Shown here: piece after piece, positions 1 through 6,528 of the stretch
How positions within the stretch are numbered: the stretch's first letter is position 1
Layout of the letters: every line of letters begins with the position of its first letter
Position numbers and translations under genes: made by a program
Notes under the pieces: generated by a model
Database searches by the model: none
Told to the model about the DNA's origin: nothing
Seen by the model: only the letters and a program-made list of their open reading frames with translations
Assembly: GCF_004791025.1 (NCBI RefSeq)
Contig: NZ_SRUO01000005.1
Location: 1-64,000, forward strand
Origin: Mesorhizobium sp. M4B.F.Ca.ET.203.01.1.1
GTDB taxonomy: Bacteria; Pseudomonadota; Alphaproteobacteria; Rhizobiales; Rhizobiaceae
Reading direction: 5' to 3'
DNA: 64,000 nt

Positions 1-1
1 C

Positions 2-394
2 AAGATGGTGATCGGCACCGTCAAGGGCGACATCCACGACATCGGCAAGAATCTGGTCGGCATGATGATGGAGGGCGCGGGCTTCGACGTCATCGACCTC
101 GGCATCAACAATGCGGTCGAGAAGTATCTGGAGGCGATCGAGCAGCACCAGCCCGACATCATCGGCATGTCGGCGCTGCTCACCACCACCATGCCCTACA
201 TGAAGGTCGTCATCGACACGATGAAGGAAAAGGGCATCCGCGACGACTATGTCGTGCTGGTCGGCGGCGCGCCGCTCAACGAGGAGTTCGGCAAGGCGGT
301 CGGCGCCGACGCCTACTGCCGCGACGCGGCGGTGGCGGTCGAGACCGCCAAGGACTTCATGAAGCGCAAGCACAATGTGCGGGCTTCGGCTTGA
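2..394 (+). CDS. Corrinoid (B12-binding) methyl carrier protein, 5' truncated
   Basis: This is the C-terminal 130 residues of a MtbC/MtgC-type corrinoid protein, a methyl shuttle between a substrate demethylase and a tetrahydrofolate methyltransferase. The reading frame is open to the left edge, so the true start and the helical cap domain lie outside the window. What remains is a complete Rossmann-like cobalamin-binding domain. It carries the base-off motif DxHxxG (GDIHDIGKN) near its start, whose His becomes the lower cobalt ligand. It also has the SALLTTT and GGAPLNEEF segments typical of the family. A strong bidirectional terminator follows. The DUF1638, MetV/MetF, methyltransferase and RACo genes downstream on the same strand are its expected partners. 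The substrate-specific methyltransferase is probably just upstream, off-window. Confidence 0.93.
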   Translation, partial: KMVIGTVKGDIHDIGKNLVGMMMEGAGFDVIDLGINNAVEKYLEAIEQHQPDIIGMSALLTTTMPYMKVVIDTMKEKGIRDDYVVLVGGAPLNEEFGKAVGADAYCRDAAVAVETAKDFMKRKHNVRASA

Positions 395-420
395 GCCCAG
401 CGGCTTCGCAATGAACAATG

Positions 421-452
421 AAAAAAGCCGCGCCTTGCAGCGCGGCTTTTTT
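421..452. terminator. Bidirectional rho-independent terminator
   Basis: A perfect 7-bp GC stem (427-433 pairing with 440-446) has a 6-nt loop. It is preceded by six A and followed by six T, so it can terminate both the corrinoid-protein gene on the plus strand and the entericidin-like gene on the minus strand. Confidence 0.9.
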
Positions 453-478
453 GTTCCCAGATTCTGGAAGACCGTGGA

Positions 479-619
479 TCAGGGATTCTTGACGGTGTCC
501 TCGACGGCATTGGCGGTCGATTTGACGTCCTTGCCGACACCGCGGATCGTATTGGCGCAGGCCGAAAGGGCCAGCGCGCAGGCAAGAATGGCGATGGGGC
601 CAAGGCGCGACAGTTTCAT
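479..619 (-). CDS. Entericidin EcnA/B-family small lipoprotein
   Basis: This encodes a 46-residue lipoprotein. It begins with a lysine/arginine-containing n-region and a hydrophobic stretch ending in a lipobox (LSAC), with the lipidated Cys at residue 21. A short segment with TIRGVGKDVK and AVEDTVK follows, which is characteristic of entericidin-like proteins. The start at 619 was chosen over an upstream in-frame Met because it gives a proper signal sequence and has a GGGAGA-type ribosome site. Family members are membrane lipoproteins proposed to affect envelope stability in stationary phase. It is divergent from the DUF1638 gene and seems unrelated to the methyl-transfer module it interrupts. 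Confidence 0.85.
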   Translation of the reverse strand: MKLSRLGPIAILACALALSACANTIRGVGKDVKSTANAVEDTVKNP

Positions 620-683
620 GGACGGTGTCTCCCTCGTTCTGTAGGTAAGAAGATAACGCAACCAAATCGGTTCGGCTGGTTCT

Positions 684-1313
684 ATGAGTGCCGTGCGAAA
701 AGCGCAACCCGATCAAGGCGAAAGGCTGCTCGTCATCGCCTGCGGGATGATTGCGCGCGAAGTTCTGGCCGTCAAGCAGCAGCTCGGGCTCGACCATCTC
801 GACCTGACCTGCCTGCCGGCGGAGTTCCATTTCTATCCGGACCGCATCCCGCCGGCGATGGACAAGGCGATCGAAAAGGCCAAGGCCGAGGGCTACCGGC
901 ACATCTTCGTCGGCTATGCCGACTGCGGCACCGGCGGCATGCTCGATCGCATCTGCGAGAAGCACGGCGTCGAGCGCATGGCCGGGCCGCACTGCTTCGC
1001 CTTCTACCAGGGCATGGACGCCTACGCGAAGCTCGCCGACGACGACATGATGTCGTTCTACATGACCGATTTCCTATGCCGCCAGTTCGACGCCTTCTTC
1101 ATGAAGCCGCTTGGCCTCGACAGGCATCCCGAACTGATCAAGGACTATTTCGGCAATTACCAGAAACTGGTCTATATCGCCCAGACCGACGATCCGGAGC
1201 TCGACAGGGTTGCGGAGAAGGCAGCGGCGCTGCTCGGCCTGGCCTATGAGCGCCGCTCGACCGGCTATGGCGATCTGACGACGGAACTGGCCGAGGCCGC
1301 CACACGCGGCTGA
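684..1313 (+). CDS. DUF1638 domain protein of the corrinoid methyltransferase module
   Basis: This 209-residue protein belongs to the DUF1638 family. The N-terminal segment LLVIACGMIAREV and the central VGYADCGTGGML segment, with a conserved Asp-Cys-Gly, are visible. Family members repeatedly sit next to corrinoid proteins and MttB-type methyltransferases, and their biochemical role is not established. It lies between the B12 carrier gene and the MetV/MetF genes, on the same strand. The conserved cysteines (CG near residue 20, DCG near residue 79) could indicate metal or corrinoid handling, but this is a guess. Confidence 0.85.
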   Translation: MSAVRKAQPDQGERLLVIACGMIAREVLAVKQQLGLDHLDLTCLPAEFHFYPDRIPPAMDKAIEKAKAEGYRHIFVGYADCGTGGMLDRICEKHGVERMAGPHCFAFYQGMDAYAKLADDDMMSFYMTDFLCRQFDAFFMKPLGLDRHPELIKDYFGNYQKLVYIAQTDDPELDRVAEKAAALLGLAYERRSTGYGDLTTELAEAATRG

Positions 1314-1338
1314 CCTGCTGATCAAGAGGGGGGAATCG

Positions 1339-1917
1339 ATGCGTTTTCGGGCTTTGCTTCTGTCTGTGTGCCTGGGTGTCGGCTTGACCCTGCCAGCTCA
1401 CGCCGATGGCGAGGTGCAGAAACTGATCACCGCCGCCGACAAGGCGCGGCTCGACAAATATGGCGAGACGCGCAAGGCCGCCCTCGAGGAGGCCAAGGCC
1501 GGCGACCCGGCCGAGGTCAAGCAGTTGGATACCCTCCTCGCCAAGCCGCTGGTGGCGTTTTCCGAAAAGGACCTGACCGGCACCTGGAAATGCCGCACCA
1601 TCAAGGCCGGCGGCTTGAGCCCGCTCGTCATCTATGGCTGGTTCAATTGCAAGGTGAGCGATGACGGCTCCGGCTGGAGACTGGAAAAGATCAGCGGCTC
1701 GCAGCGCACCAAGGGCCGCTTCTTCGACGAGAGCGAAAAGCGCGCCATCTATCTCGGCTCGTTCACCGTCAACGAAGATCCGGCCAAACCTTATGGCAGC
1801 GGCCCGCAGAGCGACCAGGTCGGCTATGCCTTCCGCAACAGCGCCGCCGAATGGCGCATTGAATTCCCGGCGCCCTACTACGAATCGAAGCTCGACATCA
1901 TGGAATTCAAGCGCTGA
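1339..1917 (+). CDS. Exported DUF4893-like protein
   Basis: This 192-residue protein has a clear signal peptide: MRFRALLL, a hydrophobic core, then cleavage after AHA near residue 22. The mature part is soluble, with a GTWKCRTIKAGG stretch, a second Cys about 24 residues on (FNCKV), and a C-terminal WRIEFPAPYYESKLDIMEF stretch that resembles DUF4893 proteins. The two cysteines may form a disulfide in the periplasm. It follows the DUF1638 gene after 25 nt and may be cotranscribed, although no functional link is obvious. Function is unknown. Confidence 0.75.
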   Translation: MRFRALLLSVCLGVGLTLPAHADGEVQKLITAADKARLDKYGETRKAALEEAKAGDPAEVKQLDTLLAKPLVAFSEKDLTGTWKCRTIKAGGLSPLVIYGWFNCKVSDDGSGWRLEKISGSQRTKGRFFDESEKRAIYLGSFTVNEDPAKPYGSGPQSDQVGYAFRNSAAEWRIEFPAPYYESKLDIMEFKR

Positions 1918-2060
1918 TTCCACCCAGAGACCTTTGGTCTCGCGCCGTCACCAAGGATTAACCCCACCAGCCTAGCATGCCGCGCGTTTGCGCAGGCCGC
2001 TCCCATCCGGGCGCGCCGGGCGCTCCGACACCAGGTGTTCCCCAGGGGGTGGCACGAACC

Positions 2061-2843
2061 ATGGCAGCGCCAATGGCAGATCCACGACCGATCGTCGTCG
2101 TCACCGAGGGCGGTCCGCACATCTGGGCGATCGTCAACGCCATCGCCGATCGGCTCGGCCCTGTCAGCGTCGTCCTCGAAACACCTGAATCCAAAAAGCA
2201 ATTGCTTCTCGGCCGGGCTCGGCGCCAGGGCTGGATCTCGGCCATCGGACAACTTGGCACCATGGTGCTGACGCGGCTTGGCAAACGGTTCTTTTCCGGC
2301 CATGCGGCACGATTGATCGCCGAGCAGAAACTGGAGACCGAACCCCGCCCCGGCCAGACCATCATCGACATCCCCTCGGCCAATGGGCCGGAGTGCCTTC
2401 GGGCGATCGCCGACCTCCAGCCGGGTGTGGTACTGCTGGCCGGCTGCCGGCTGCTGTCGCGGCAGACGCTGGCGAAGATAGCCTGTCCGGTGCTTAACTA
2501 TCATGCCGGCATCGCCCCCAAATATCGCGGCATGAATGGCGGCTACTGGGCGCTGGCCTCGGGCGACGCGGGCAATTTCGGCAGCACCGTGCATCTGGTC
2601 GATGCCGGCGTCGACACCGGCGGCGTGCTGCGACAGGCGCGCGGCAAGCCTGAACCGGGCGACACCATCTCAAGCTACGCGCTGCGGCAGGCGGCATTCT
2701 CGCGCGACATCTGCGTCGAAGCGGTCGGTGACGCACTGGCGGGCAAGCTCGCCACATTCGATCCCGGCCTGCCCTCGAAACAGTGGTATCATCCGACGAT
2801 CTGGTACTACCTTTGGACCGGCTTGACGAAGCGCATCTGGTAG
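2061..2843 (+). CDS. Formyltransferase-family protein
   Basis: This 260-residue protein has the formyl-transferase fold. The Asn-x-His pair in NYHAGIAPKYRG and the Asp in HLVDAGVDTGG match the catalytic Asn-His-Asp triad of 10-formyl-THF-dependent formyltransferases. The C-terminal domain of Met-tRNA formyltransferase is absent. Relatives formylate amino sugars or other amines, and the substrate here cannot be read from sequence. The start at 2061 was chosen because an AGGGGGT element precedes it and the upstream in-frame extension is low-complexity Pro/Gly/Ala. It stands alone between the DUF4893-like gene and the one-carbon cluster, so it may tie into the same folate pool. Confidence 0.8.
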   Translation: MAAPMADPRPIVVVTEGGPHIWAIVNAIADRLGPVSVVLETPESKKQLLLGRARRQGWISAIGQLGTMVLTRLGKRFFSGHAARLIAEQKLETEPRPGQTIIDIPSANGPECLRAIADLQPGVVLLAGCRLLSRQTLAKIACPVLNYHAGIAPKYRGMNGGYWALASGDAGNFGSTVHLVDAGVDTGGVLRQARGKPEPGDTISSYALRQAAFSRDICVEAVGDALAGKLATFDPGLPSKQWYHPTIWYYLWTGLTKRIW

Positions 2844-3023
2844 CCGGCCGGCCGCGCTATTTCACCTTTCTTTTTGCGACCTCCAATAGCGTCGCTTTTG
2901 AATGCGCGCGCGTCGTCCCATAACAAGCGGCCCCAGTGCGCATGCGGCAATGCTCGCAGCTGCTGCATCGGCCCGAAGTCGGACTCGATCTTTGGAAAGC
3001 ACGATGCAGCGAAGTTAAAGTGG

Positions 3024-3066
3024 TAGAGCGTCCTTTGTGCGTCCAAAAAGGACGCACGGCGCTCTA
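3024..3066. repeat. Intergenic palindrome (REP-like)
   Basis: This is a near-perfect long hairpin. TAGAGCG (3024-3030) pairs with CGCTCTA (3060-3066) and GTGCGTCC (3037-3044) pairs with GGACGCAC (3050-3057), closing on an A5 loop. Its position just before the Virulence_fact gene and its compound two-arm structure resemble dispersed rhizobial intergenic palindromes. Only this copy was recognised in the window. Confidence 0.75.
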
Positions 3067-3082
3067 CGGGAGTGAGAAATTT

Positions 3083-3385
3083 ATGGCCGATCTGATCGTC
3101 GTCTACTGGCGCGACATCCCCGCCCAGGTCATCGTCAGGAAGGGGCGGCAGAACGCCAAGCGCGAACTGCCGCTGCGCTTCACCGAGGCGATCGACATGT
3201 GCGCCATGCGCACCGGCGCTGGCGGCACCGATGACTATCTGGCCGAATGGCGCAAGGCCGACCCGGTTCCGGTCGGCGACGACCTCGAGGCCGAGGTCGA
3301 AAGGGCCTTCCACGAGCTCGACACGAAATACGACCGCGAGCGGCTGGTCGCTCTGGTCAAGGCGGGCGGAAAAGAAAATGTCTGA
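3083..3385 (+). CDS. Virulence_fact-domain protein, first gene of the metV-metF unit
   Basis: This is a 100-residue protein of the family named Virulence_fact. The start at 3083 follows a GGAGTGAG ribosome site and begins MADLIVVYWRDIPAQVIV, which is the family signature. The last 8 nt overlap the MetV-like gene, implying translational coupling. The family name is historical. The consistent neighbourhood of one-carbon genes suggests a small accessory subunit or modulator of the methyl-THF enzymes, which is inference. An upstream in-frame extension to 2936 crosses the palindrome and is rejected. Confidence 0.8.
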   Translation: MADLIVVYWRDIPAQVIVRKGRQNAKRELPLRFTEAIDMCAMRTGAGGTDDYLAEWRKADPVPVGDDLEAEVERAFHELDTKYDRERLVALVKAGGKENV

Positions 3386-3977
3386 ACAGCAACCGGCGGT
3401 TACCCAGGCCACTCTGGTCAAGAAGGCAGCGCCGAAATCCGACTACAAGCCGGCCGACGTGTCGCCGCAGCGGCGCGTCCAGCGTTCCTTCGCGGTGAGA
3501 TTGTGGTCTATCCGGCACTCACGATTGCTCGAATGGTTCTACAGCCGCTTCGCCGACATCTTCCTGCTGTTGCATCCATTGTGGAAAGGCATCGGCTACG
3601 GTCGCGTCGAGGCTCCGGTCAAGTTCGTCGAGAAGCGCGTCAAGGGCTTCATGTTCGACTGTCGCATGTGCGGCCAGTGCGTATTGTCGTCGACCGGCAT
3701 GTCCTGCCCGATGAACTGCCCGAAGCAGCTCCGCAACGGCCCGTGCGGCGGCGTGCGCGCCAACGGCAATTGCGAGGTCGAGCCCAACATGCCCTGCGTC
3801 TGGGTCAAGGCCTGGGAAGGTTCGCGCAACATGGTGCATGGCGACAAGATCCTCGACGTGCAGAAGCCGGTCGACCAGTCGCTGCGTGAAACCTCCGCCT
3901 GGCTGCGCGTGACCGCCCAGGCAGCCGCCGCGCGCCAGCCGGCTGACAATGCAACCAAGACCGGAGCGTCCGCATGA
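3378..3977 (+). CDS. MetV-like protein (MTHFR C-terminal zinc/Fe-S domain)
   Basis: This 199-residue protein corresponds to the stand-alone MTHFR_C domain, the family of acetogen MetV. A Cys-rich core near residues 95-130 (CRMCGQC, then SCPMNCPK, NGPCGG and later NCEVE and MPCVWV) can bind zinc and/or an iron-sulfur cluster. In Moorella, MetV forms a complex with MetF and provides the reductase with a non-NADH electron partner. Here the gene overlaps metF by 4 nt (ATGA) and the upstream gene by 8 nt, so a MetVF complex is likely. The start at 3378 is the one consistent with this coupling. It could act in the oxidative direction, from methyl-THF to methylene-THF. Confidence 0.87.
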   Translation: MSEQQPAVTQATLVKKAAPKSDYKPADVSPQRRVQRSFAVRLWSIRHSRLLEWFYSRFADIFLLLHPLWKGIGYGRVEAPVKFVEKRVKGFMFDCRMCGQCVLSSTGMSCPMNCPKQLRNGPCGGVRANGNCEVEPNMPCVWVKAWEGSRNMVHGDKILDVQKPVDQSLRETSAWLRVTAQAAAARQPADNATKTGASA

Positions 3978-5065
3978 CCATCCGCCAGCGCGACGAGAAC
4001 CCGGCCGGCATCCACCTGCCGCTCGATCCCTTGCCCGGCCACACCTCGCGCGGCCGTCTGGAGCGCGTGCTGAGGCGCGGCGAGTTCGCGGTGACCACCG
4101 AGCTCAACCCGCCGGACAGCGCCGATCCGGAGGACGTATACAACCGCGCCAAGATCTTCGACGGCTGGGTCGACGCCATCAACGCCGTCGATGCCTCCGG
4201 CGCCAACTGCCACATGTCCTCTGTCGGCATCTGCGCGCTGCTCACCCGCATGGGCTATGCCCCGATCATGCAGATCGCCTGCCGCGACAAGAACCGCATC
4301 GCCATCCAGGGCGACGTGCTGGGCGGCGCCGCGATGGGCGTCGCCAACATGCTCTGCCTCACCGGCGACGGTGTGCAGGCCGGCGACCAGCCCGGCGCCA
4401 AGCCGGTGTTCGACCTCGATTCCATGTCGCTGCTCGAGACCTGCCGCATCATGCGCGACAACGGCAAGTTCCTTTCGGGCCGCAAGCTGACGACGCCGCC
4501 CCAGATCTTCCTCGGCGCCGCCGTCAATCCCTTCGCCCCGCCCTTCGACTTCCGCCCCATCCATCTCGGCAAGAAGATCGCCGCCGGCGCCCAGTTCGTG
4601 CAGACGCAGTACTGTTTCGACGTGCCGATGTTCAAAACCTTCATGCAGAAGGCGCGTGACCTCGGCCACACCGAAAAGGTCTTCGTCCTGTGCGGCGTCG
4701 GGCCGCTGGCCTCGGCCAAGACGGCCAAGTGGATCCGTTCCAACGTGCCGGGCATCCATATCCCCGACGCGATCATCAAGCGGCTGGAAGGCGCCCAGGA
4801 CCAGAAGAAGGAAGGCAAGCAGCTCTGCATCGACATCATCAACGAGGTGAAGGAAATCCCAGGCGTCGCCGGCGTCCATGTGATGGCCTATCGCCAGGAG
4901 GAGTACGTCGCCGAGATCGTCGATGAATCGGGCGTGCTGAAGGGCCGCCAGCCCTGGAAGCGCGAAATCCGCCGCGACGACCAGCTTGTCGCCGACCGGC
5001 TCGATCACATTCTGCATGACGAGATTACCGAAACCCAGGTGGACATGGTGAAGACCGCGCATTGA
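3974..5065 (+). CDS. metF: Methylenetetrahydrofolate reductase (MetF-type)
   Basis: This 363-residue TIM-barrel flavoprotein interconverts 5,10-methylene-THF and 5-methyl-THF. Visible family features include the strand-1 glutamate in TTELNPPDS, the CLTGDG flavin/folate loop near residue 134, and the FVQTQYCFD segment near residue 217. It is longer than E. coli MetF, with an N-terminal extension and a C-terminal tail of about 50 residues. Its overlap with the metV-like gene suggests a two-subunit enzyme. In this setting it would more likely oxidise methyl groups delivered by the corrinoid system than serve methionine synthesis, but that is inference. Confidence 0.9.
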   Translation: MTIRQRDENPAGIHLPLDPLPGHTSRGRLERVLRRGEFAVTTELNPPDSADPEDVYNRAKIFDGWVDAINAVDASGANCHMSSVGICALLTRMGYAPIMQIACRDKNRIAIQGDVLGGAAMGVANMLCLTGDGVQAGDQPGAKPVFDLDSMSLLETCRIMRDNGKFLSGRKLTTPPQIFLGAAVNPFAPPFDFRPIHLGKKIAAGAQFVQTQYCFDVPMFKTFMQKARDLGHTEKVFVLCGVGPLASAKTAKWIRSNVPGIHIPDAIIKRLEGAQDQKKEGKQLCIDIINEVKEIPGVAGVHVMAYRQEEYVAEIVDESGVLKGRQPWKREIRRDDQLVADRLDHILHDEITETQVDMVKTAH

Positions 5066-5107
5066 GAGCCGGGGCGATCACCATTCGCTTGAACGAAATC
5101 AGATAAC

Positions 5108-5129
5108 GATATAAAGAACTCTTTATATC
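5108..5129. promoter_or_regulatory. Perfect 22-bp palindromic operator candidate (SahR/ArsR-type)
   Basis: GATATAAAGA (5108-5117) and TCTTTATATC (5120-5129) form a perfect 10-bp inverted repeat with a 2-nt centre. It ends 16 nt before the methyltransferase start codon. The ATATAAAGA-type half-site resembles operators of ArsR-family S-adenosylhomocysteine-responsive regulators of methionine-cycle genes in proteobacteria. The palindrome itself is certain; the regulator is inference. Confidence 0.7.
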
Positions 5130-5145
5130 ACGACGGAGAGATTGC

Positions 5146-6117
5146 ATGACCCGCACCATCGTCGCGTCCGCGACCAAAGAAATCATCATCGGCTTCGACC
5201 AGCCCTTCTGCGTGATCGGCGAGCGCATCAACCCGACGGGCCGCAAGAAGCTCGCCGCCGAAATGGTGGCCGGCAACTTCGAGACCGTCATCAAGGATGC
5301 GCTGGAGCAGGCCGCGTGCGGCGCCACCATGCTCGACGTCAATGCCGGCGTCACCGCCGTCGACCCTAACGCCACCGAGCCGGCGCTGCTGGTGCAGACG
5401 CTGGAGATCGTCCAGGGTCTGGTCGACCTGCCGCTGTCGATCGACAGTTCGGTCACCGCCGCCATCGAGGCGGCGCTGAAGGTCGCCAAGGGCCGGCCGC
5501 TGGTCAATTCCGTCACCGGCGAGGAAGAGAAGCTCGAAGCCATCCTGCCGCTGGTCAAGAAGTACAATGTCCCGGTCGTCGCCATCTCCAACGACGAGAC
5601 CGGCATCTCGATGGACCCGGATGTCCGCTTCGCCGTCGCCAAGAAGATCGTCGAGCGCTGCGCCGATTTCGGCATTCCCGCCCATGACGTCGTCGTCGAC
5701 CCGCTGGTGATGCCGATCGGCGCGCTGGGCGATGCCGGCCGCCAGGTGTTCGCGCTGCTGCGTCGTCTGCGCGAGGAGCTCAAGGTCAACACCACCTGCG
5801 GCCTCTCCAACATTTCGTTCGGCCTGCCGCACCGCCACGGCATCAACGCCGCCTTCATCCCGATGGTGATCGGCGCCGGCATGACCTCGGCGATCATGAA
5901 CCCGGTGCGTCCGCAGGAAATGGAAGCGGTGCGCGGCGCCAATGTGCTCAACGGCACCGACGAGAACTGCACCAACTGGATCCGCACCTACAAGGACTAC
6001 AAGCCGGCCGAGGGCGGCCACGCCGTCGCCGCCCCCGTGGCGGTTACCGCTCCTGGCGAAGGCGCCGCTGGCGGCCGCCGCCGCGGTGGCCGTGAAGCCC
6101 GGATGGCCAGGGGATAA
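5146..6117 (+). CDS. Methyltetrahydrofolate:corrinoid methyltransferase (AcsE/MtgA-like)
   Basis: This 323-residue pterin-binding TIM barrel belongs to the dihydropteroate-synthase/MeTr superfamily. The GERINPTGRKKL opening, the MLDVNAG strand, LSIDSS and the NTTCGLSNISFGLP loop are those of methyl-THF:corrinoid methyltransferases. It should move a methyl group between the cobalamin carrier and THF. The last 30 or so residues are Ala/Gly/Arg-rich (GGRRRGGREA) and look like a disordered tail not needed for the barrel. It has a GGAGAG ribosome site. Its own promoter is likely, because a 22-bp palindrome sits just upstream. The partners are the truncated corrinoid protein and the RACo-like activator. 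Confidence 0.9.
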   Translation: MTRTIVASATKEIIIGFDQPFCVIGERINPTGRKKLAAEMVAGNFETVIKDALEQAACGATMLDVNAGVTAVDPNATEPALLVQTLEIVQGLVDLPLSIDSSVTAAIEAALKVAKGRPLVNSVTGEEEKLEAILPLVKKYNVPVVAISNDETGISMDPDVRFAVAKKIVERCADFGIPAHDVVVDPLVMPIGALGDAGRQVFALLRRLREELKVNTTCGLSNISFGLPHRHGINAAFIPMVIGAGMTSAIMNPVRPQEMEAVRGANVLNGTDENCTNWIRTYKDYKPAEGGHAVAAPVAVTAPGEGAAGGRRRGGREARMARG

Positions 6118-6150
6118 GCGCGCAATCGTGAGCCTTTCCGCAAACCTCGC

Positions 6151-6183
6151 TGAACCGATCGCACCTTTGGTGTGGTCGGTTCA
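6151..6183 (+). terminator. Possible hairpin terminator after the methyltransferase gene
   Basis: TGAACCGA (6151-6158) pairs with TCGGTTCA (6176-6183), and the inner GCACC pairs with GGTG. There is no strong T-run (TCTGCTTTG follows), so termination is only likely. It lies between two convergent genes. Confidence 0.45.
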
Positions 6184-6196
6184 GTCTGCTTTGCGC

Positions 6197-6439
6197 TCAG
6201 GCCAGGCCCAGGATCGCGTCGAACACGGCCATCCCCGCCCACGACCCGAAAATGCCGGTCACGCCGCCAACGATGAAATCATCGTCGGCGGCAGGCCAGA
6301 AGGCGTGCAGCAGCAATGCCGCGACGATCGCGCCGACAATGCCGGACGCCAGATATTGCGGATTGCGCAGCCAGCGGCCCTTCAGCACCCGCACCATCGT
6401 GAAAGCGGTGAATATGGCGGACAGCAGGAGATCGGACAT
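6197..6439 (-). CDS. Small hydrophobic membrane protein
   Basis: This 80-residue protein has two strongly hydrophobic segments (the residue 30-45 region around IVGAIVAALLLHAFW and the C-terminal GIFGSWAGMAVFDAILG), with a charged DDDF loop between them. It most likely spans the inner membrane two or three times. The start at 6439 follows an AGAGG ribosome site; longer in-frame starts lack one. The glycine-rich C-terminal helix resembles small YeaQ/YmgE-type proteins, but I do not recognise the family firmly. It sits antisense in the gap between the methyltransferase and RACo genes. Confidence 0.6.
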   Translation of the reverse strand: MSDLLLSAIFTAFTMVRVLKGRWLRNPQYLASGIVGAIVAALLLHAFWPAADDDFIVGGVTGIFGSWAGMAVFDAILGLA

Positions 6440-6528
6440 GATTGGCCTCTGGACCATCAAACACTCCACCCAACAGTGAAACGATCCGTTAAACGGCATC
6501 GACAATCATCACCGAGACCGATGCAGGC

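Noticed and set aside
3596..5062. A 488-residue minus-strand frame opposite metV and metF
   Set aside because: Antisense of clear metV/metF coding, with no ribosome site or domain.
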